DNA of 64,000 nt from Streptomyces sp. CA-278952 (GTDB lineage Bacteria > Actinomycetota > Actinomycetes > Streptomycetales > Streptomycetaceae), in NCBI RefSeq assembly GCF_028747205.1, contig NZ_CP112880.1, positions 5,890,001 to 5,954,000 on the forward strand. Reading direction: 5' to 3'. Under the pieces are notes generated by a model. It ran no database searches and was not told the origin of the DNA. It saw only the letters and a list, made by a program, of their open reading frames with translations. Positions within the stretch are counted from its first letter, which is position 1, and the number at the start of each line of letters is the position of its first letter. Below are positions 1 through 9,259 of this stretch, one piece after another. The position numbers were made by a program, and so were the translations under genes.

Positions 1-78
1 GGGGGCGGCGCCGGGGACGGCGAGGAGAGCGCAGAGTCCGAGGACGGCACAGAGGCCGACGGTCTGCCGGAGTGGTAG
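1..78 (+). CDS. C-terminal end of an unidentified acidic protein (partial)
   Basis: The first 25 codons read in frame to a TAG stop at 76-78. The visible tail is Gly/Glu/Asp/Ser rich (ends EADGLPEW). Codon usage is GC-biased like the other genes here. No domain is visible and the start lies outside the window, so no function is proposed. Confidence 0.6.
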   Translation, partial: GGGAGDGEESAESEDGTEADGLPEW

Positions 79-193
79 AGGCACGCTGTACAGCCTCTGA
101 AGGCGGGGTGAGCGCCTGATGAGTGTCCGGTGAAGGCCTTTTCATCAAGGGTGCCGAGCGCCCCGCACCTCGCAGCCCGATGCGGCCCGGGAC

Positions 194-284
194 AGCGAAG
201 AACCCCGCCCCGGGAAACGCGAAGAACCCCGCCCCGGGAACGCGAAGACCCCGCCCCGGGAACGCGAAGACCCCGTCCCGGGCG
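194..284. repeat. Tandem repeat, four units of 22-24 bp
   Basis: Four consecutive near-identical units built on GCGAAGAACCCCGCCCCGGG lie between the stop at 78 and the convergent response-regulator gene. The units vary in length by one or two bases. The last runs into the hairpin at 271-296. No coding role is evident. Confidence 0.8.
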
Positions 285-296
285 CGCGGGACGGGG
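271..296. terminator. Hairpin between convergent genes
   Basis: A perfect 10-bp stem (CCCCGTCCCG, 271-280, with CGGGACGGGG, 287-296) closes a 6-nt loop. It sits between two convergent genes, so it could terminate either transcript. There is no U tract, as is usual in Streptomyces. Confidence 0.6.
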
Positions 297-340
297 CTCC
301 GGCCGGGGCCGGGGGTGAGGGCCGGGGTCAGGTCCGGGGC

Positions 341-1000
341 TCAGGGCAGGCGGTAGCCCATGCCCCGGATCGTCTCCAGCCGCTCCGCGCCCAGCTTCCG
401 GCGCAGCGCGCGCACATAGACGTCCACGATGTTGGAGCCGGGGTCGAAGTCGTACCCCCACACATGGGACAGGATCTGCTCGCGGGACAGCACCTGACCG
501 GGATGGCGCAGGAACATCTCCAGCAGCACGAACTCGCGCGCCGTCAGATCCACCGTCCGCTCGCCCGCGCGGGCCCGGCGGGTCCGCAGGTCCAGGGCGA
601 GGCTGCCGCTGCGCAACATGGTGACCTCGGGCGCGCGGGCGGCGGTGCGCTGCCGCAGCCGCACCCGGGCGAGCAGCTCCTCGAAGCGGAACGGCTTCGT
701 CATCCAATCGTCGGCCCCGCCCTCCAGCCCGGCCACCGTGTCCCGCACGGAGTCGCGGGCGGTGAGCACGATGACCGGCAGCGTGACACGGGCCTCGCGC
801 ATCTCCCGCAGCACGGTGAAGCCGTCCCGGCCGGGCAGGCCGATGTCGAGCACCATCAGGTCGAACCCGCCGGACAGCGCGTGGCTCAGCGCCAGGTCCC
901 CGTCCTCGGCGACGACCGTGGTGAAGCCGTTGGCGCGCAGCCCCTTCTGGACGAACGAGGCGATGCGCTCCTCGTCCTCGGCGATCAGGATGCGGTTCAT
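341..1000 (-). CDS. OmpR/PhoB-family response regulator
   Basis: A 219-aa DNA-binding response regulator. The receiver domain (about residues 1-120) has the acidic pocket around D9-E10, the phospho-acceptor D52 in VLDIGLP, and K102 in TKPF. The C-terminal winged helix (about 125-219) has the OmpR-type ending RKLGAERLETIRGMGYRLP. The ATG at 1000 overlaps the TGA of the kinase gene (ATGA), so it is translationally coupled to that gene and is its cognate output. A longer reading exists upstream, but this start preserves the receiver N-terminus MNRILIAEDE. Target genes are not known. Confidence 0.93.
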   Translation of the reverse strand: MNRILIAEDEERIASFVQKGLRANGFTTVVAEDGDLALSHALSGGFDLMVLDIGLPGRDGFTVLREMREARVTLPVIVLTARDSVRDTVAGLEGGADDWMTKPFRFEELLARVRLRQRTAARAPEVTMLRSGSLALDLRTRRARAGERTVDLTAREFVLLEMFLRHPGQVLSREQILSHVWGYDFDPGSNIVDVYVRALRRKLGAERLETIRGMGYRLP

Positions 1001-2421
1001 GAGGCGGTCTCCAGCGTGAGTACGAAGGTGGCTCCGCCGCCTTCGGTCCGGCGTAGTTCGACGCGGCCGTGGTGGCCCTCCGCGATGGCCTTGACGATGG
1101 CGAGGCCGAGCCCCGCGCCGCTCGTGCGGGTCCCGCGCCGGGACGTCCCCCGGCGGAACCGCTCGAAGATCACCTCGGCGTCCTCCGGCGGAATCCCGGG
1201 CCCGTGGTCGGCGACGTACAGCTCGACGCGGTTCTCCTCGGCCCGCGAGCCGATCCGGATGCGCTGGCCGGGCACGGTGTGCTGGACGGCGTTCTGCGCG
1301 AGCTGCACCATCGCCTGGGTCATCCGCTGCTCGTCCAGGCGCACTTCGAGGTCCGCGACGTTGTCGAGCTGCCACGCCCGGTCGCCCAGGGTCCGCACCT
1401 TCACGTACACGTCGGCGGTCAGCTCCGCGAGCTGGACGGGTTCGGGGCGCACGAAGTCGGGGCGCTCGGCCCCCGCGAGCAGGAGCAGGTCCTCGACGAT
1501 GCGGCTCATCCGGTCCAGCTCGTCCGTGACCAGCCGCACCGTCTCCTCCCGGTCCGCCGGGTCGTCGCCCATCAGCTCCAGGTGGCCCCGGACGATGGTG
1601 ATGGGGGTGCGCAGCTCGTGCCCGGCGTCGTCGACGAAGACCCGCTGCGCGGCGAACGCCCGCTCAAGACGGTCGAGCATCGCGTTGAACGTCTCGGCGA
1701 GGGCCGCGATGTCGTCCCGGCCCTCCACGGGGATGCGCCGGGTGAGGTCCTGCTCGGTCAGCTCCGCCGCCGTCTGCCGGACGATCCGGACGGGCGCGAG
1801 GATGCGACCGGCGACGGCCCAGCCGATCCCGGTCGTCATCAGCAGCGCCACACCGGACAGAGCGAGCAGCGTCCAGAACGTCTTGTCCGCGACGGCCCGT
1901 TCGCGCTCCGGATGGAAGGCGACGACGAACGCCCCCGGCTGCTTGCCCGCGGACGGACCGATGACGACCTTGGCCCAGCGCACCTCGCCCTGCGGGCGCT
2001 CCAGGGTCCCGAAGGAGTCCTTGGAGGCGTGGATCCGGTCGATCGCGGCGCGGTCCCGCCACAGGGCGGTGTCCGGGGGCAGTTCGCGGCGCTGCCGGAT
2101 GACGAGGGGGCGGTCGCCGGGCGGGCCGGACAGGCCCAGCAGCTCCTCGTCGGGGTCCGCGTACTGCCGTTGCAGATAGACGCGGAGCAGCTTCTCCGCG
2201 GTGTCGAACCGGCCGCCGGTGTCCGGGTCCACCCCCTGCGGCACGAAGTTCGCGAACTCGCCGGTCTCCTGGGTGAGCAGCTGACTGATGCGGTGGTCCA
2301 CGTCCCGCTGGAGGATCGAACGCACGGTGACGGCGACCGCGCCCAGCGCGACCGCCATCACGACCAGCAACCACAGCAGGATCCGTACCCGGGCGGAAAT
2401 CCTCGGAAAGCTAACCGTCAT
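997..2421 (-). CDS. HAMP-domain sensor histidine kinase
   Basis: A 474-aa membrane kinase. TM1 (about 12-34) and TM2 (about 183-204) flank a roughly 145-residue extracytoplasmic sensor. Then come a HAMP linker (about 205-255), a dimerisation domain with the phospho-acceptor H268 in DDAGHELRTP, and an ATPase domain with N-box QLAQNAVQHT (about 373-382), G1 DHGPGIP (405-411) and G2 GAGLGLAI (435-442). The ATG at 2421 overlaps the stop of the upstream small gene, and the TGA overlaps the regulator's ATG, so all three genes are one translationally coupled unit. The sensed signal is unknown. Confidence 0.92.
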   Translation of the reverse strand: MTVSFPRISARVRILLWLLVVMAVALGAVAVTVRSILQRDVDHRISQLLTQETGEFANFVPQGVDPDTGGRFDTAEKLLRVYLQRQYADPDEELLGLSGPPGDRPLVIRQRRELPPDTALWRDRAAIDRIHASKDSFGTLERPQGEVRWAKVVIGPSAGKQPGAFVVAFHPERERAVADKTFWTLLALSGVALLMTTGIGWAVAGRILAPVRIVRQTAAELTEQDLTRRIPVEGRDDIAALAETFNAMLDRLERAFAAQRVFVDDAGHELRTPITIVRGHLELMGDDPADREETVRLVTDELDRMSRIVEDLLLLAGAERPDFVRPEPVQLAELTADVYVKVRTLGDRAWQLDNVADLEVRLDEQRMTQAMVQLAQNAVQHTVPGQRIRIGSRAEENRVELYVADHGPGIPPEDAEVIFERFRRGTSRRGTRTSGAGLGLAIVKAIAEGHHGRVELRRTEGGGATFVLTLETAS

Positions 2422-2704
2422 CACCGAAGTCGTCGTCATCGTCGTCGTCGGCCGCGGAGGGGCCCGGAACGACGGAGCTGTCCGGTGTACGGGACGGAGT
2501 GGAGGATCCGCTCGGCGTCGGGGCGCCGGTCGGCGACGTGACACCGCTCGGCGGCGGTGTGCCGCGCGGACTCTCCTCCAGTTGGACGGTGGGAGGCACC
2601 TTCGGCGCTTCCGAGGTGTCGGTCATGGCATAGCTGGTGGCCGCTATGCCGAGGGGCACGGCGACGACGGCTGCCAGGGCCGCCAGACGAGGTGAGAAAG
2701 CCAT
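2411..2704 (-). CDS. Small secreted Pro/Ser/Thr-rich protein with poly-Asp tail
   Basis: A 97-aa protein. An N-terminal signal-like helix (LAALAAVVAVPLGIAATSYA, about 8-27) is followed by a low-complexity Pro/Ser/Thr-rich stretch and a tail of seven Asp then FGDDG. It is the first gene of the two-component operon and overlaps the kinase start. A secreted, acidic, probably unstructured peptide encoded with a sensor kinase suggests an accessory signal or cation-binding partner. That role is inference and no family was recognised. Confidence 0.7.
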   Translation of the reverse strand: MAFSPRLAALAAVVAVPLGIAATSYAMTDTSEAPKVPPTVQLEESPRGTPPPSGVTSPTGAPTPSGSSTPSRTPDSSVVPGPSAADDDDDDDFGDDG

Positions 2705-2830
2705 GTATTCACCCTGACTGTCCCGGGCGGTACGAACATGAAGCGAAGATGAACAATCCTTCATCTTCGATGCGCTTCCCGTCCATCTGTGGGAGCGCCC
2801 GGTCCGGGAGAGACCCGGGATACCCGCCGT

Positions 2831-2876
2831 TCCCGCTCGCTTCGCGACGCCGTCCCCGCTCGCTTCGCGACGTTCC
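2831..2876. repeat. Two direct repeats of about 20 bp
   Basis: TCCCGCTCGCTTCGCGACG occurs at 2831-2849, and a near copy starts at about 2853. They lie in the divergent promoter region between the two-component operon and the merR gene. They could be regulatory or another minisatellite remnant. Confidence 0.5.
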
Positions 2877-2878
2877 CC

Positions 2879-2910
2879 TTGCTTCGAGTGCACTCCAAGG
2901 ATTTAGCGTG
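2879..2910 (+). promoter_or_regulatory. Candidate MerR-type operator/promoter
   Basis: A 10-bp perfect palindrome, GAGTGCACTC (2886-2895), is flanked by CTTGCTT and CAAGG and followed by an AT-rich TTTAGCGT. It lies immediately upstream of the merR start at 2917. A dyad between a -35-like TTGCTT and a -10-like element is the classic MerR layout. Autoregulation of the merR-aldo/keto reductase operon from this site is inferred. Confidence 0.55.
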
Positions 2911-2916
2911 GAGGGC

Positions 2917-3416
2917 ATGACGGTGATCGACGGAACCTCCCGGAGCACTCCCACGACCATCGCACATCCGCCGCCCTCACCGGCGGTGGACACCTGTGCG
3001 GCCGCCCCGAAGCCGCACCCGCGCCCCGCGGGGAAGGACAGCTACACGATCAGCGAGGTCGTCGCCTTCACCGGACTCACCGCGCACACGCTGCGCTGGT
3101 ACGAGCGCATCGGGCTCATGCCCCACGTCGACCGCTCGCACACCGGCCAGCGCCGCTTCAGCAACCGTGACCTCGACTGGCTGGCGTTCGTCGGCAAGCT
3201 GCGGCTGACCGGGATGCCCGTCGCCGACATGGTGCGGTACGCGGAACTGCTGCGCGAGGGCGCGTCCACCTTCGATGCACGGCAGGAACTGCTGGAGGCG
3301 ACCCGCCGTGATGTGATCACGCGGATCGCGGAGCTCCACGACACCCTCGCCGTCCTCGACCACAAGATCGAGTTCTATGCGGGCGCCCGCAGGGCGCCGG
3401 AAAGGCACAGCGCCTG

Positions 3417-3417
<1 letters not shown>
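2917..3417 (+). CDS. MerR-family transcriptional regulator
   Basis: A 166-aa regulator. After a Pro/Thr-rich lead of about 40 residues, the winged helix-turn-helix begins at YTISEVVAFTGLTAHTLRWYERIGLM, with the family-typical RWYERIGL and QRRFSNRDL elements. A C-terminal coiled coil (ARQELLEATRRDVITRIAELHDTL) forms the dimer helix. There is no Cys cluster, so a metal sensor is unlikely. The start is placed after the dyad and close to a GGAGGG-type ribosome site. The TGA overlaps the ATG of the aldo/keto reductase, so that enzyme is the probable target. Confidence 0.9.
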
Positions 3418-4442
<1,025 letters not shown>

Positions 4443-4513
4443 CCCGCAGCCGTACGCGGCGATCGCTTGGTTCATGAAATTCATGACGCCCCGGCCGCGC
4501 CCCGGGCCATGCC

Positions 4514-5743
4514 TCACGCCAGCCCCAGCGCGAACACCGCGAACCCCGCCGCGAGCAGCCCCGCCAGCGCGCGGCGGGCGTTCGCGGCGCGGGTGCCCGC
4601 CTGCCACGGGGCCTCGAAGCGGCGCGCGTACCGGGCGATCAGCACCAGCAGCCCCGCGAACACCGGCAGCCAGGCGATCCGGGCCAGGATCCAGCCCACC
4701 GTGTCCGGCGCGGTCGTCAGCCCCGCCACCGCTGTCCCCGCCCCGGCGAGCGACGCCGGTACGGCGGCGGCCAGCATCGCGGTCTGGTGCCAGCACAGGA
4801 TCGTCATCGCGGACAGGTTGACCACCACGACCGGCGCCCAGAGCAGCGGCTTGCGCAACAGCCGCCCCAGCCGGTCGCGCAGCAGGATCGCCGCCCCGCT
4901 CTGCGCCGCCGCCAGCGCCACCACCAGCAACGACGGCGGATGCGAGTTCGTCCGGGCCTCGCCAGGCACCCCGACCATCGACGCCGGGTAGTGGAAGGCG
5001 AGCAGCAGCGCGGCGAACAGCGCCCCGCCGCCGATCAGCAGCAGCCGGGCCCCGCGCTTCCCGATCCGGCCCTCGCCCCAGGACACGCCCAGCTGATACG
5101 CGAAGAGCCAGCCGGGCAGGATGTTGAGCATGCTCAGCCAGGACGGCATCGCCTCCGCGAACGGCCCGTAGCGCAGGAAATCCACCACCGCGACCGACGC
5201 GAGCAGCGGCAGCGCCGCCCACCCGCCGAGCTTCCGCGCCAGCGTGACGCAGACCGGGGTGAGCGCCGTGACCACGGTGTACACCCCGACGAACCAGAGC
5301 GGCTGGATCACCAGCGTCGACCCCGTACGCAGGGTGTCGCCGGGCACGCCCAGCGCGGACAGCATCGCCAGCAGCACCGCCCACACGGCGGTCACCCCGA
5401 GCACCGGCCGGCCGAGGCGGGCCAGCCGGCCGCCCAGCCAGGCGGCCGTCGTCGAGGTCCGGCGGCGGAAGGAGAGCACCGAGGCGTACCCCCCGACGAG
5501 GAAGAAGATGCCCAGCATCTGGAGCACCCAGCTCGCGGGTGCGAGACCGGCGAACGTCGAGAGCGGGCTCGCGTTGTGCAGGCCGTCGGCGTCCAGCCGG
5601 AACCCGCCGAGCATCCAGTGACCGAGCGGCACGGCGAGCAGCGCCAGCGCCCGCAGGCCGTCGATCGCCCGGTCGCGGTGGGCGGGGGTGGACGCGTCGA
5701 CACGGACCGCGAGCCGGCGGCCGTTCTCCAGCAGGGCGTTCAC
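4514..5743 (-). CDS. Membrane acyltransferase (acyltransferase-3 family)
   Basis: A 409-aa integral membrane protein with about ten hydrophobic segments. The N-terminus RAIDGLRALALLAVPLGHW matches the acyltransferase-3 signature (R-x-x-D-G-L-R-A with a following His). Such proteins O-acylate extracellular or envelope sugars. The GTG start at 5743 overlaps the TGA of the upstream DUF1023 hydrolase (GTGA), so the two are co-translated. It may decorate a surface polymer that the secreted hydrolase also acts on; that pairing is inference. Confidence 0.85.
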   Translation of the reverse strand: MNALLENGRRLAVRVDASTPAHRDRAIDGLRALALLAVPLGHWMLGGFRLDADGLHNASPLSTFAGLAPASWVLQMLGIFFLVGGYASVLSFRRRTSTTAAWLGGRLARLGRPVLGVTAVWAVLLAMLSALGVPGDTLRTGSTLVIQPLWFVGVYTVVTALTPVCVTLARKLGGWAALPLLASVAVVDFLRYGPFAEAMPSWLSMLNILPGWLFAYQLGVSWGEGRIGKRGARLLLIGGGALFAALLLAFHYPASMVGVPGEARTNSHPPSLLVVALAAAQSGAAILLRDRLGRLLRKPLLWAPVVVVNLSAMTILCWHQTAMLAAAVPASLAGAGTAVAGLTTAPDTVGWILARIAWLPVFAGLLVLIARYARRFEAPWQAGTRAANARRALAGLLAAGFAVFALGLA

Positions 5744-6906
5744 CGGGCCACTCCTTCCAGCACCGGGGCGGCTTCCAGGGCCGGGGCGGCATCCGGCATC
5801 GGGGCGGCTTCCAGGGCCAGGGCGGCTTCCGCCGGGTCCGGTCCCGCCGCGTCCGGGGCCGCTTCCGCCGCGTCGCCGCGCGCGATGGCGGCGAAGGTCC
5901 GCAGCGAATCCGTCCCGGGCTCGAAGTAACCGGCATGCCCCCGGGCCTCGTCCGCCGGCACCCGGCGGGCGCCGAACGCCGGATCGGCCGGATCCGTCCC
6001 GTGACCGAGGCCCGCGAAGCGCACGTTCGGCACGTCGTCGATCCAGTCGGTCGGGTCCTTCGCCGCCCAGACCCGGGCGCTCGTCCGCAGCCCGCCCACG
6101 TCGTCGGCGCGCATACCGGGGGAGCCGAGCACCACCAGATCGGTGGCGGGGAGGCGGTGCGCGGCCAGGCCGCAGACCACCGAGCCGTAGCTGTGGCAGA
6201 ACACCGCCGGCGCGGGCAGCCCGTCCGCCGTCAGGCCCTCCGTGAACCGGGTCAGCCGCCCGGCCCCGGCCTCCGCGAGGCCGCCGGTGGCCGCGTCGAG
6301 GCCGACGCCCACCGGGGTGGTGTACCCGACCCAGGCGATGACGGCGGTCCCCGGACCGGCCGCGGTGTGCAGGGTCCTGGCCATGCCGGCCGGGGCCCCG
6401 TGGCTGGCGGCCTTCCGGTCGAAGGTCCCGGCGTCGTTGTCGGACCCCGGCACCACCACCGAGACCCGGCGCGCCGTGCGCAGGTCCCCGAAGACCTCGG
6501 CGACCTGGCCGCGTCCGCGCGGGTCGAACGCGAGGATCTGGCGGCCGGGGGCGGCGAGCGAGCGGTAGCGGGGGTCGTCCTCGGCGGCCAGCGCGAGGGA
6601 GTTGGCGCGGAAGCGCAGTTCGAGGGGCGCCCCGTCGAGATTCCCGACGACGGACGGATGGCGCCCGAGGAGGAGTTGCCGCTCGTCGGCGCTCAACCCC
6701 GCGAAGAACGAGGCGACTTCGGCAGGCGTGGTCCGCTCCGGATCGGGCAGCCCCGCCCCCGACACCCGGTCCGCCCGCCACTGCGCACTGCCCGGCGGTG
6801 GCCCGGTCAGCGCCTGCTGCGCATCTCCCGAAACCCAGCCCGCGGTCCCCGCCACCACACTGGTGGCCAGTGCGAACGCGACCACGGTCCTCGCGTATCG
6901 ACGCAT
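5740..6906 (-). CDS. Secreted alpha/beta hydrolase, DUF1023 family
   Basis: A 388-aa protein with an N-terminal hydrophobic signal segment (TVVAFALATSVVAGTAGWV, about 7-25). The alpha/beta-hydrolase core has the nucleophile motif FCHSYGSV with Ser239, preceded by conserved ILAFDPRGRGQ and ending in HAGYFEPGTDSLRTFAAIA. The C-terminal 45 residues are a low-complexity Ala/Pro/Glu tail encoded by an 18-bp imperfect repeat (about 5756-5850). A paralogue sharing these motifs is encoded at 10312-11520. Substrate unknown. It is co-translated with the downstream acyltransferase. Confidence 0.88.
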   Translation of the reverse strand: MRRYARTVVAFALATSVVAGTAGWVSGDAQQALTGPPPGSAQWRADRVSGAGLPDPERTTPAEVASFFAGLSADERQLLLGRHPSVVGNLDGAPLELRFRANSLALAAEDDPRYRSLAAPGRQILAFDPRGRGQVAEVFGDLRTARRVSVVVPGSDNDAGTFDRKAASHGAPAGMARTLHTAAGPGTAVIAWVGYTTPVGVGLDAATGGLAEAGAGRLTRFTEGLTADGLPAPAVFCHSYGSVVCGLAAHRLPATDLVVLGSPGMRADDVGGLRTSARVWAAKDPTDWIDDVPNVRFAGLGHGTDPADPAFGARRVPADEARGHAGYFEPGTDSLRTFAAIARGDAAEAAPDAAGPDPAEAALALEAAPMPDAAPALEAAPVLEGVAR

Positions 6907-6981
6907 CGTGCCCTCCCTCTCCGGATCCGCACCGACCGGTGCGACCGGGAGGAAGGTAGGAAGAGGACGGGTGAGGGGGCG

Positions 6982-7018
6982 TCACACCGGGGGGCCAACC
7001 GCGGGGTGATACCGGGGT
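6982..7018 (-). promoter_or_regulatory. Candidate regulator-binding repeats upstream of the hydrolase
   Basis: Two related 12-mers, TCACACCGGGGG (6982-6993) and TGATACCGGGGT (7007-7018), lie just upstream of the hydrolase gene. They resemble the pair upstream of the neighbouring kinase gene (9117-9162), so both operons may be controlled by the LuxR-type regulator encoded between them. This is a motif similarity by eye only. Confidence 0.35.
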
Positions 7019-7054
7019 AGGGGGTGGGCCGGAAGACGGGGGCCTCGCGGGCTT

Positions 7055-7744
7055 CTACACCCCCGCGTCCCCCGGAGTCACCAGCCCCGACTCGTACGCG
7101 AAGATCACCGCCTGGGCCCGGTCCCGCAGGTCCAGCTTGGCCAGTACCCGCCCGATGTGCGTCTTGACGGTCTGCTCGGCCAGCACCAGCCGCCCCGCGA
7201 TCTCCTGGTTCGACAGCCCCCGGGCGATCAGCTCCAGCACCTCGCTCTCGCGCGGGGTCAGCCCGTTGAGCCGGAGCGCCTGCCCCCCGCGCGTCGCCCC
7301 GGAGGGCCGCTGCGCCGCGAAGTCCGCGATCAGCCGCCGGGTCACCGAGGGCGCGAGCAGCGCGTCCCCGGCCGCCACCACCCGTACCGCCGCGATGAGA
7401 TCGGCGGGCGGGGCGTCCTTCAGCAGGAACCCGGACGCGCCGACGCGCAGCGCCTCGTACACGTAGTCGTCCACGTCGAACGTGGTCAGCATCAGGACCT
7501 TCGGCCGGTGCACCACCCCCACCGGCGGGTTCAACAGCTCGCGCGCGGCGGCCAGTCCGTCCATCTCCGGCATCCGGACGTCCATCAGGACGACGTCGGG
7601 GTGCTGGTTGCGGCTGACGTCGACGCCCCGGCGGCCGTCCGCCGCCTCGCCCACCACGTCGATGTCGCTCTGCGCCGCCAGCAGCGCCGCGAAGCCGGCC
7701 CGCACCATGGCCTGGTCGTCGACGATGATCACGCGGATGGTCAC
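7055..7744 (-). CDS. NarL/FixJ-family response regulator
   Basis: A 229-aa response regulator. The receiver has VDDQAMVRAG, phospho-acceptor D55 in VLMDVRMPEMDG, and K about 107 in LLKDAPP. The LuxR-type helix-turn-helix is at about 160-225 (LTPRESEVLELIARGLSNQEIAGRL, TVKTHIGRVLAKLDL). The start codon is GTG at 7744, overlapping the kinase TGA (GTGA), so it is translationally coupled to the upstream kinase. Confidence 0.94.
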   Translation of the reverse strand: MTIRVIIVDDQAMVRAGFAALLAAQSDIDVVGEAADGRRGVDVSRNQHPDVVLMDVRMPEMDGLAAARELLNPPVGVVHRPKVLMLTTFDVDDYVYEALRVGASGFLLKDAPPADLIAAVRVVAAGDALLAPSVTRRLIADFAAQRPSGATRGGQALRLNGLTPRESEVLELIARGLSNQEIAGRLVLAEQTVKTHIGRVLAKLDLRDRAQAVIFAYESGLVTPGDAGV

Positions 7745-9078
7745 AAGTCCTCCGAAGGGGGTGGGACGGACGGCGACACGGCCGGAGGCAGCGGCATCCG
7801 GGCGGCCACCCGGAACCCGCCGTCGGGCAGCGGCCCGGTGTCCAGCGTGCCGCCGGTCAACCGTACGCGCTCCCTCATCCCCACCAGCCCGTGCCCGGTC
7901 CCCGCGCTCTCCAGCGGCGCCGCGGGCTTCGGCGCGGGGCCGTTGACGACCAGCACGTTCAGATGGCCGTCGGCCACCCGGACCGATACCTGGGTGCGCG
8001 CCCCGGGCGCGTGCCGCACCACATTGGCCAGCGCCTCCTGCACGATCCGGTACGCCGACAGATCCACCGCCGGCGGCACCTCGCCCAGCTCGGCGGCGAG
8101 CGAAAGCTCCGCCGGCAGCCCGGCCCGTACGGTCGCCTCCACCAGCTGCTGCAACCGGTCCAGGCCCGGCTGCGGCGCCCGGTCGCCCTCGGTGCCGTCG
8201 CTGCGCAGCACCGACAGCAGCCGCCGCATCTCGCCGAGGGACTCCCGCGCGGCTGCCGCGATCGAGGCGAACTCCTCCCGCGCCGGCTCCGAGAGCCCGG
8301 AGATCCGGTACGGCGCGGAGTCGGCCTGCACGGTGATCACCGACATGTGGTGCGCGACCACGTCGTGCAGCTCACGGGCGATCCGCGTCCGTTCCTCCAG
8401 CAGCGTGCGCTGCGCCCGTTCCGCCTCGCTGATCGTCTCCTGCTCGGCCAGCCGCCGCGTCGCCTCGCTCCGCTCCCGTACGGCACCGCCGATCACGAGG
8501 ACCACCGCGCCGAGGATCGGCAGCAGCAGGGCGCTGCCGGTGTTGCGGTCCGCCGGTGCGATCAGGTGCAGCACGAGACCGGCCGCGCCCGTCGCCAGCC
8601 AGACGCCGACCGAGGTCCGCCGTGTCTCACGCAGACCGAGGGCCAGCAGCAGGAAGAGGTACGCGACCAGCACCGGGGGGATCCACGGCCAGACGTCATG
8701 CCGCTCGTCGGGGTTGGCCAGCAGCACCAGGGCGCCCACGATGTCGGCGGGGAAGATGATCCACCACGCCTGGAGAGGCCGGTGGGCCAGCATCAGCAGA
8801 GGGGCGGACTGGGCCACCGCGAGCGCCCCGGCCAGTGCGCCCGGCACGCCGTACTGCGAGGTCAGGACGTTGATGGTGACCGGGATGAAGGTCGCGGTCA
8901 GGGCGAGCACCACGACGTACGGCAGCAGCCGCTGCCACCGCTTCGGGGCTTTTGCCAGCAGCGGGGTGGACGGATGGGACGCGTGGGACAGCCCGTGGGC
9001 GAGCTCGCGCAGATTGCGGCGGGCGGCGCTCAGCAGGCCGTCGGCGGGCGGCGGAGGCCCGGCGGGGGAAGTGGACAT
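7741..9078 (-). CDS. NarL-type sensor histidine kinase (HisKA_3)
   Basis: A 445-aa membrane kinase with five or six transmembrane segments between about 50 and 200 and no sizeable extracellular domain. This resembles intramembrane-sensing kinases. The phospho-acceptor is H238 in ARELHDVVAHHMSVI. The ATPase domain includes EALANVVRHAPG and GTGHGLVGMRERVRLTGG. It precedes and overlaps its regulator. Family members often answer envelope stress or antibiotics, so links to the neighbouring acyltransferase/hydrolase pair are plausible but unproven. Confidence 0.92.
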   Translation of the reverse strand: MSTSPAGPPPPADGLLSAARRNLRELAHGLSHASHPSTPLLAKAPKRWQRLLPYVVVLALTATFIPVTINVLTSQYGVPGALAGALAVAQSAPLLMLAHRPLQAWWIIFPADIVGALVLLANPDERHDVWPWIPPVLVAYLFLLLALGLRETRRTSVGVWLATGAAGLVLHLIAPADRNTGSALLLPILGAVVLVIGGAVRERSEATRRLAEQETISEAERAQRTLLEERTRIARELHDVVAHHMSVITVQADSAPYRISGLSEPAREEFASIAAAARESLGEMRRLLSVLRSDGTEGDRAPQPGLDRLQQLVEATVRAGLPAELSLAAELGEVPPAVDLSAYRIVQEALANVVRHAPGARTQVSVRVADGHLNVLVVNGPAPKPAAPLESAGTGHGLVGMRERVRLTGGTLDTGPLPDGGFRVAARMPLPPAVSPSVPPPSEDL

Positions 9079-9116
9079 GGCCCGGTCAGCCTAGGCAGGC
9101 CCGGGGGCGCGGGGCG

Positions 9117-9162
9117 TCATACCGCGGTCGCGATCCTCGGCAGGTCCGCCTCATACCCCGGT
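9117..9162 (-). promoter_or_regulatory. Paired direct repeats upstream of the kinase gene
   Basis: TCATACCGCGGT (9117-9128) and TCATACCCCGGT (9151-9162) are direct repeats 34 bp apart, about three helical turns, just upstream of the kinase start at 9078. The spacing on one face of the helix suits a dimeric or tetrameric LuxR-type regulator, so autoregulation is a reasonable guess. Confidence 0.4.
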
Positions 9163-9259
9163 ACGGGGTCCCTCCCGGCGGGGGCCCGGGGCGCGGGTTC
9201 CCTGCCCGGCGCGGGCCCGGGGGAGTGGGACTCCTCCCGGCGCGGGCCGGGGCGCGGGG

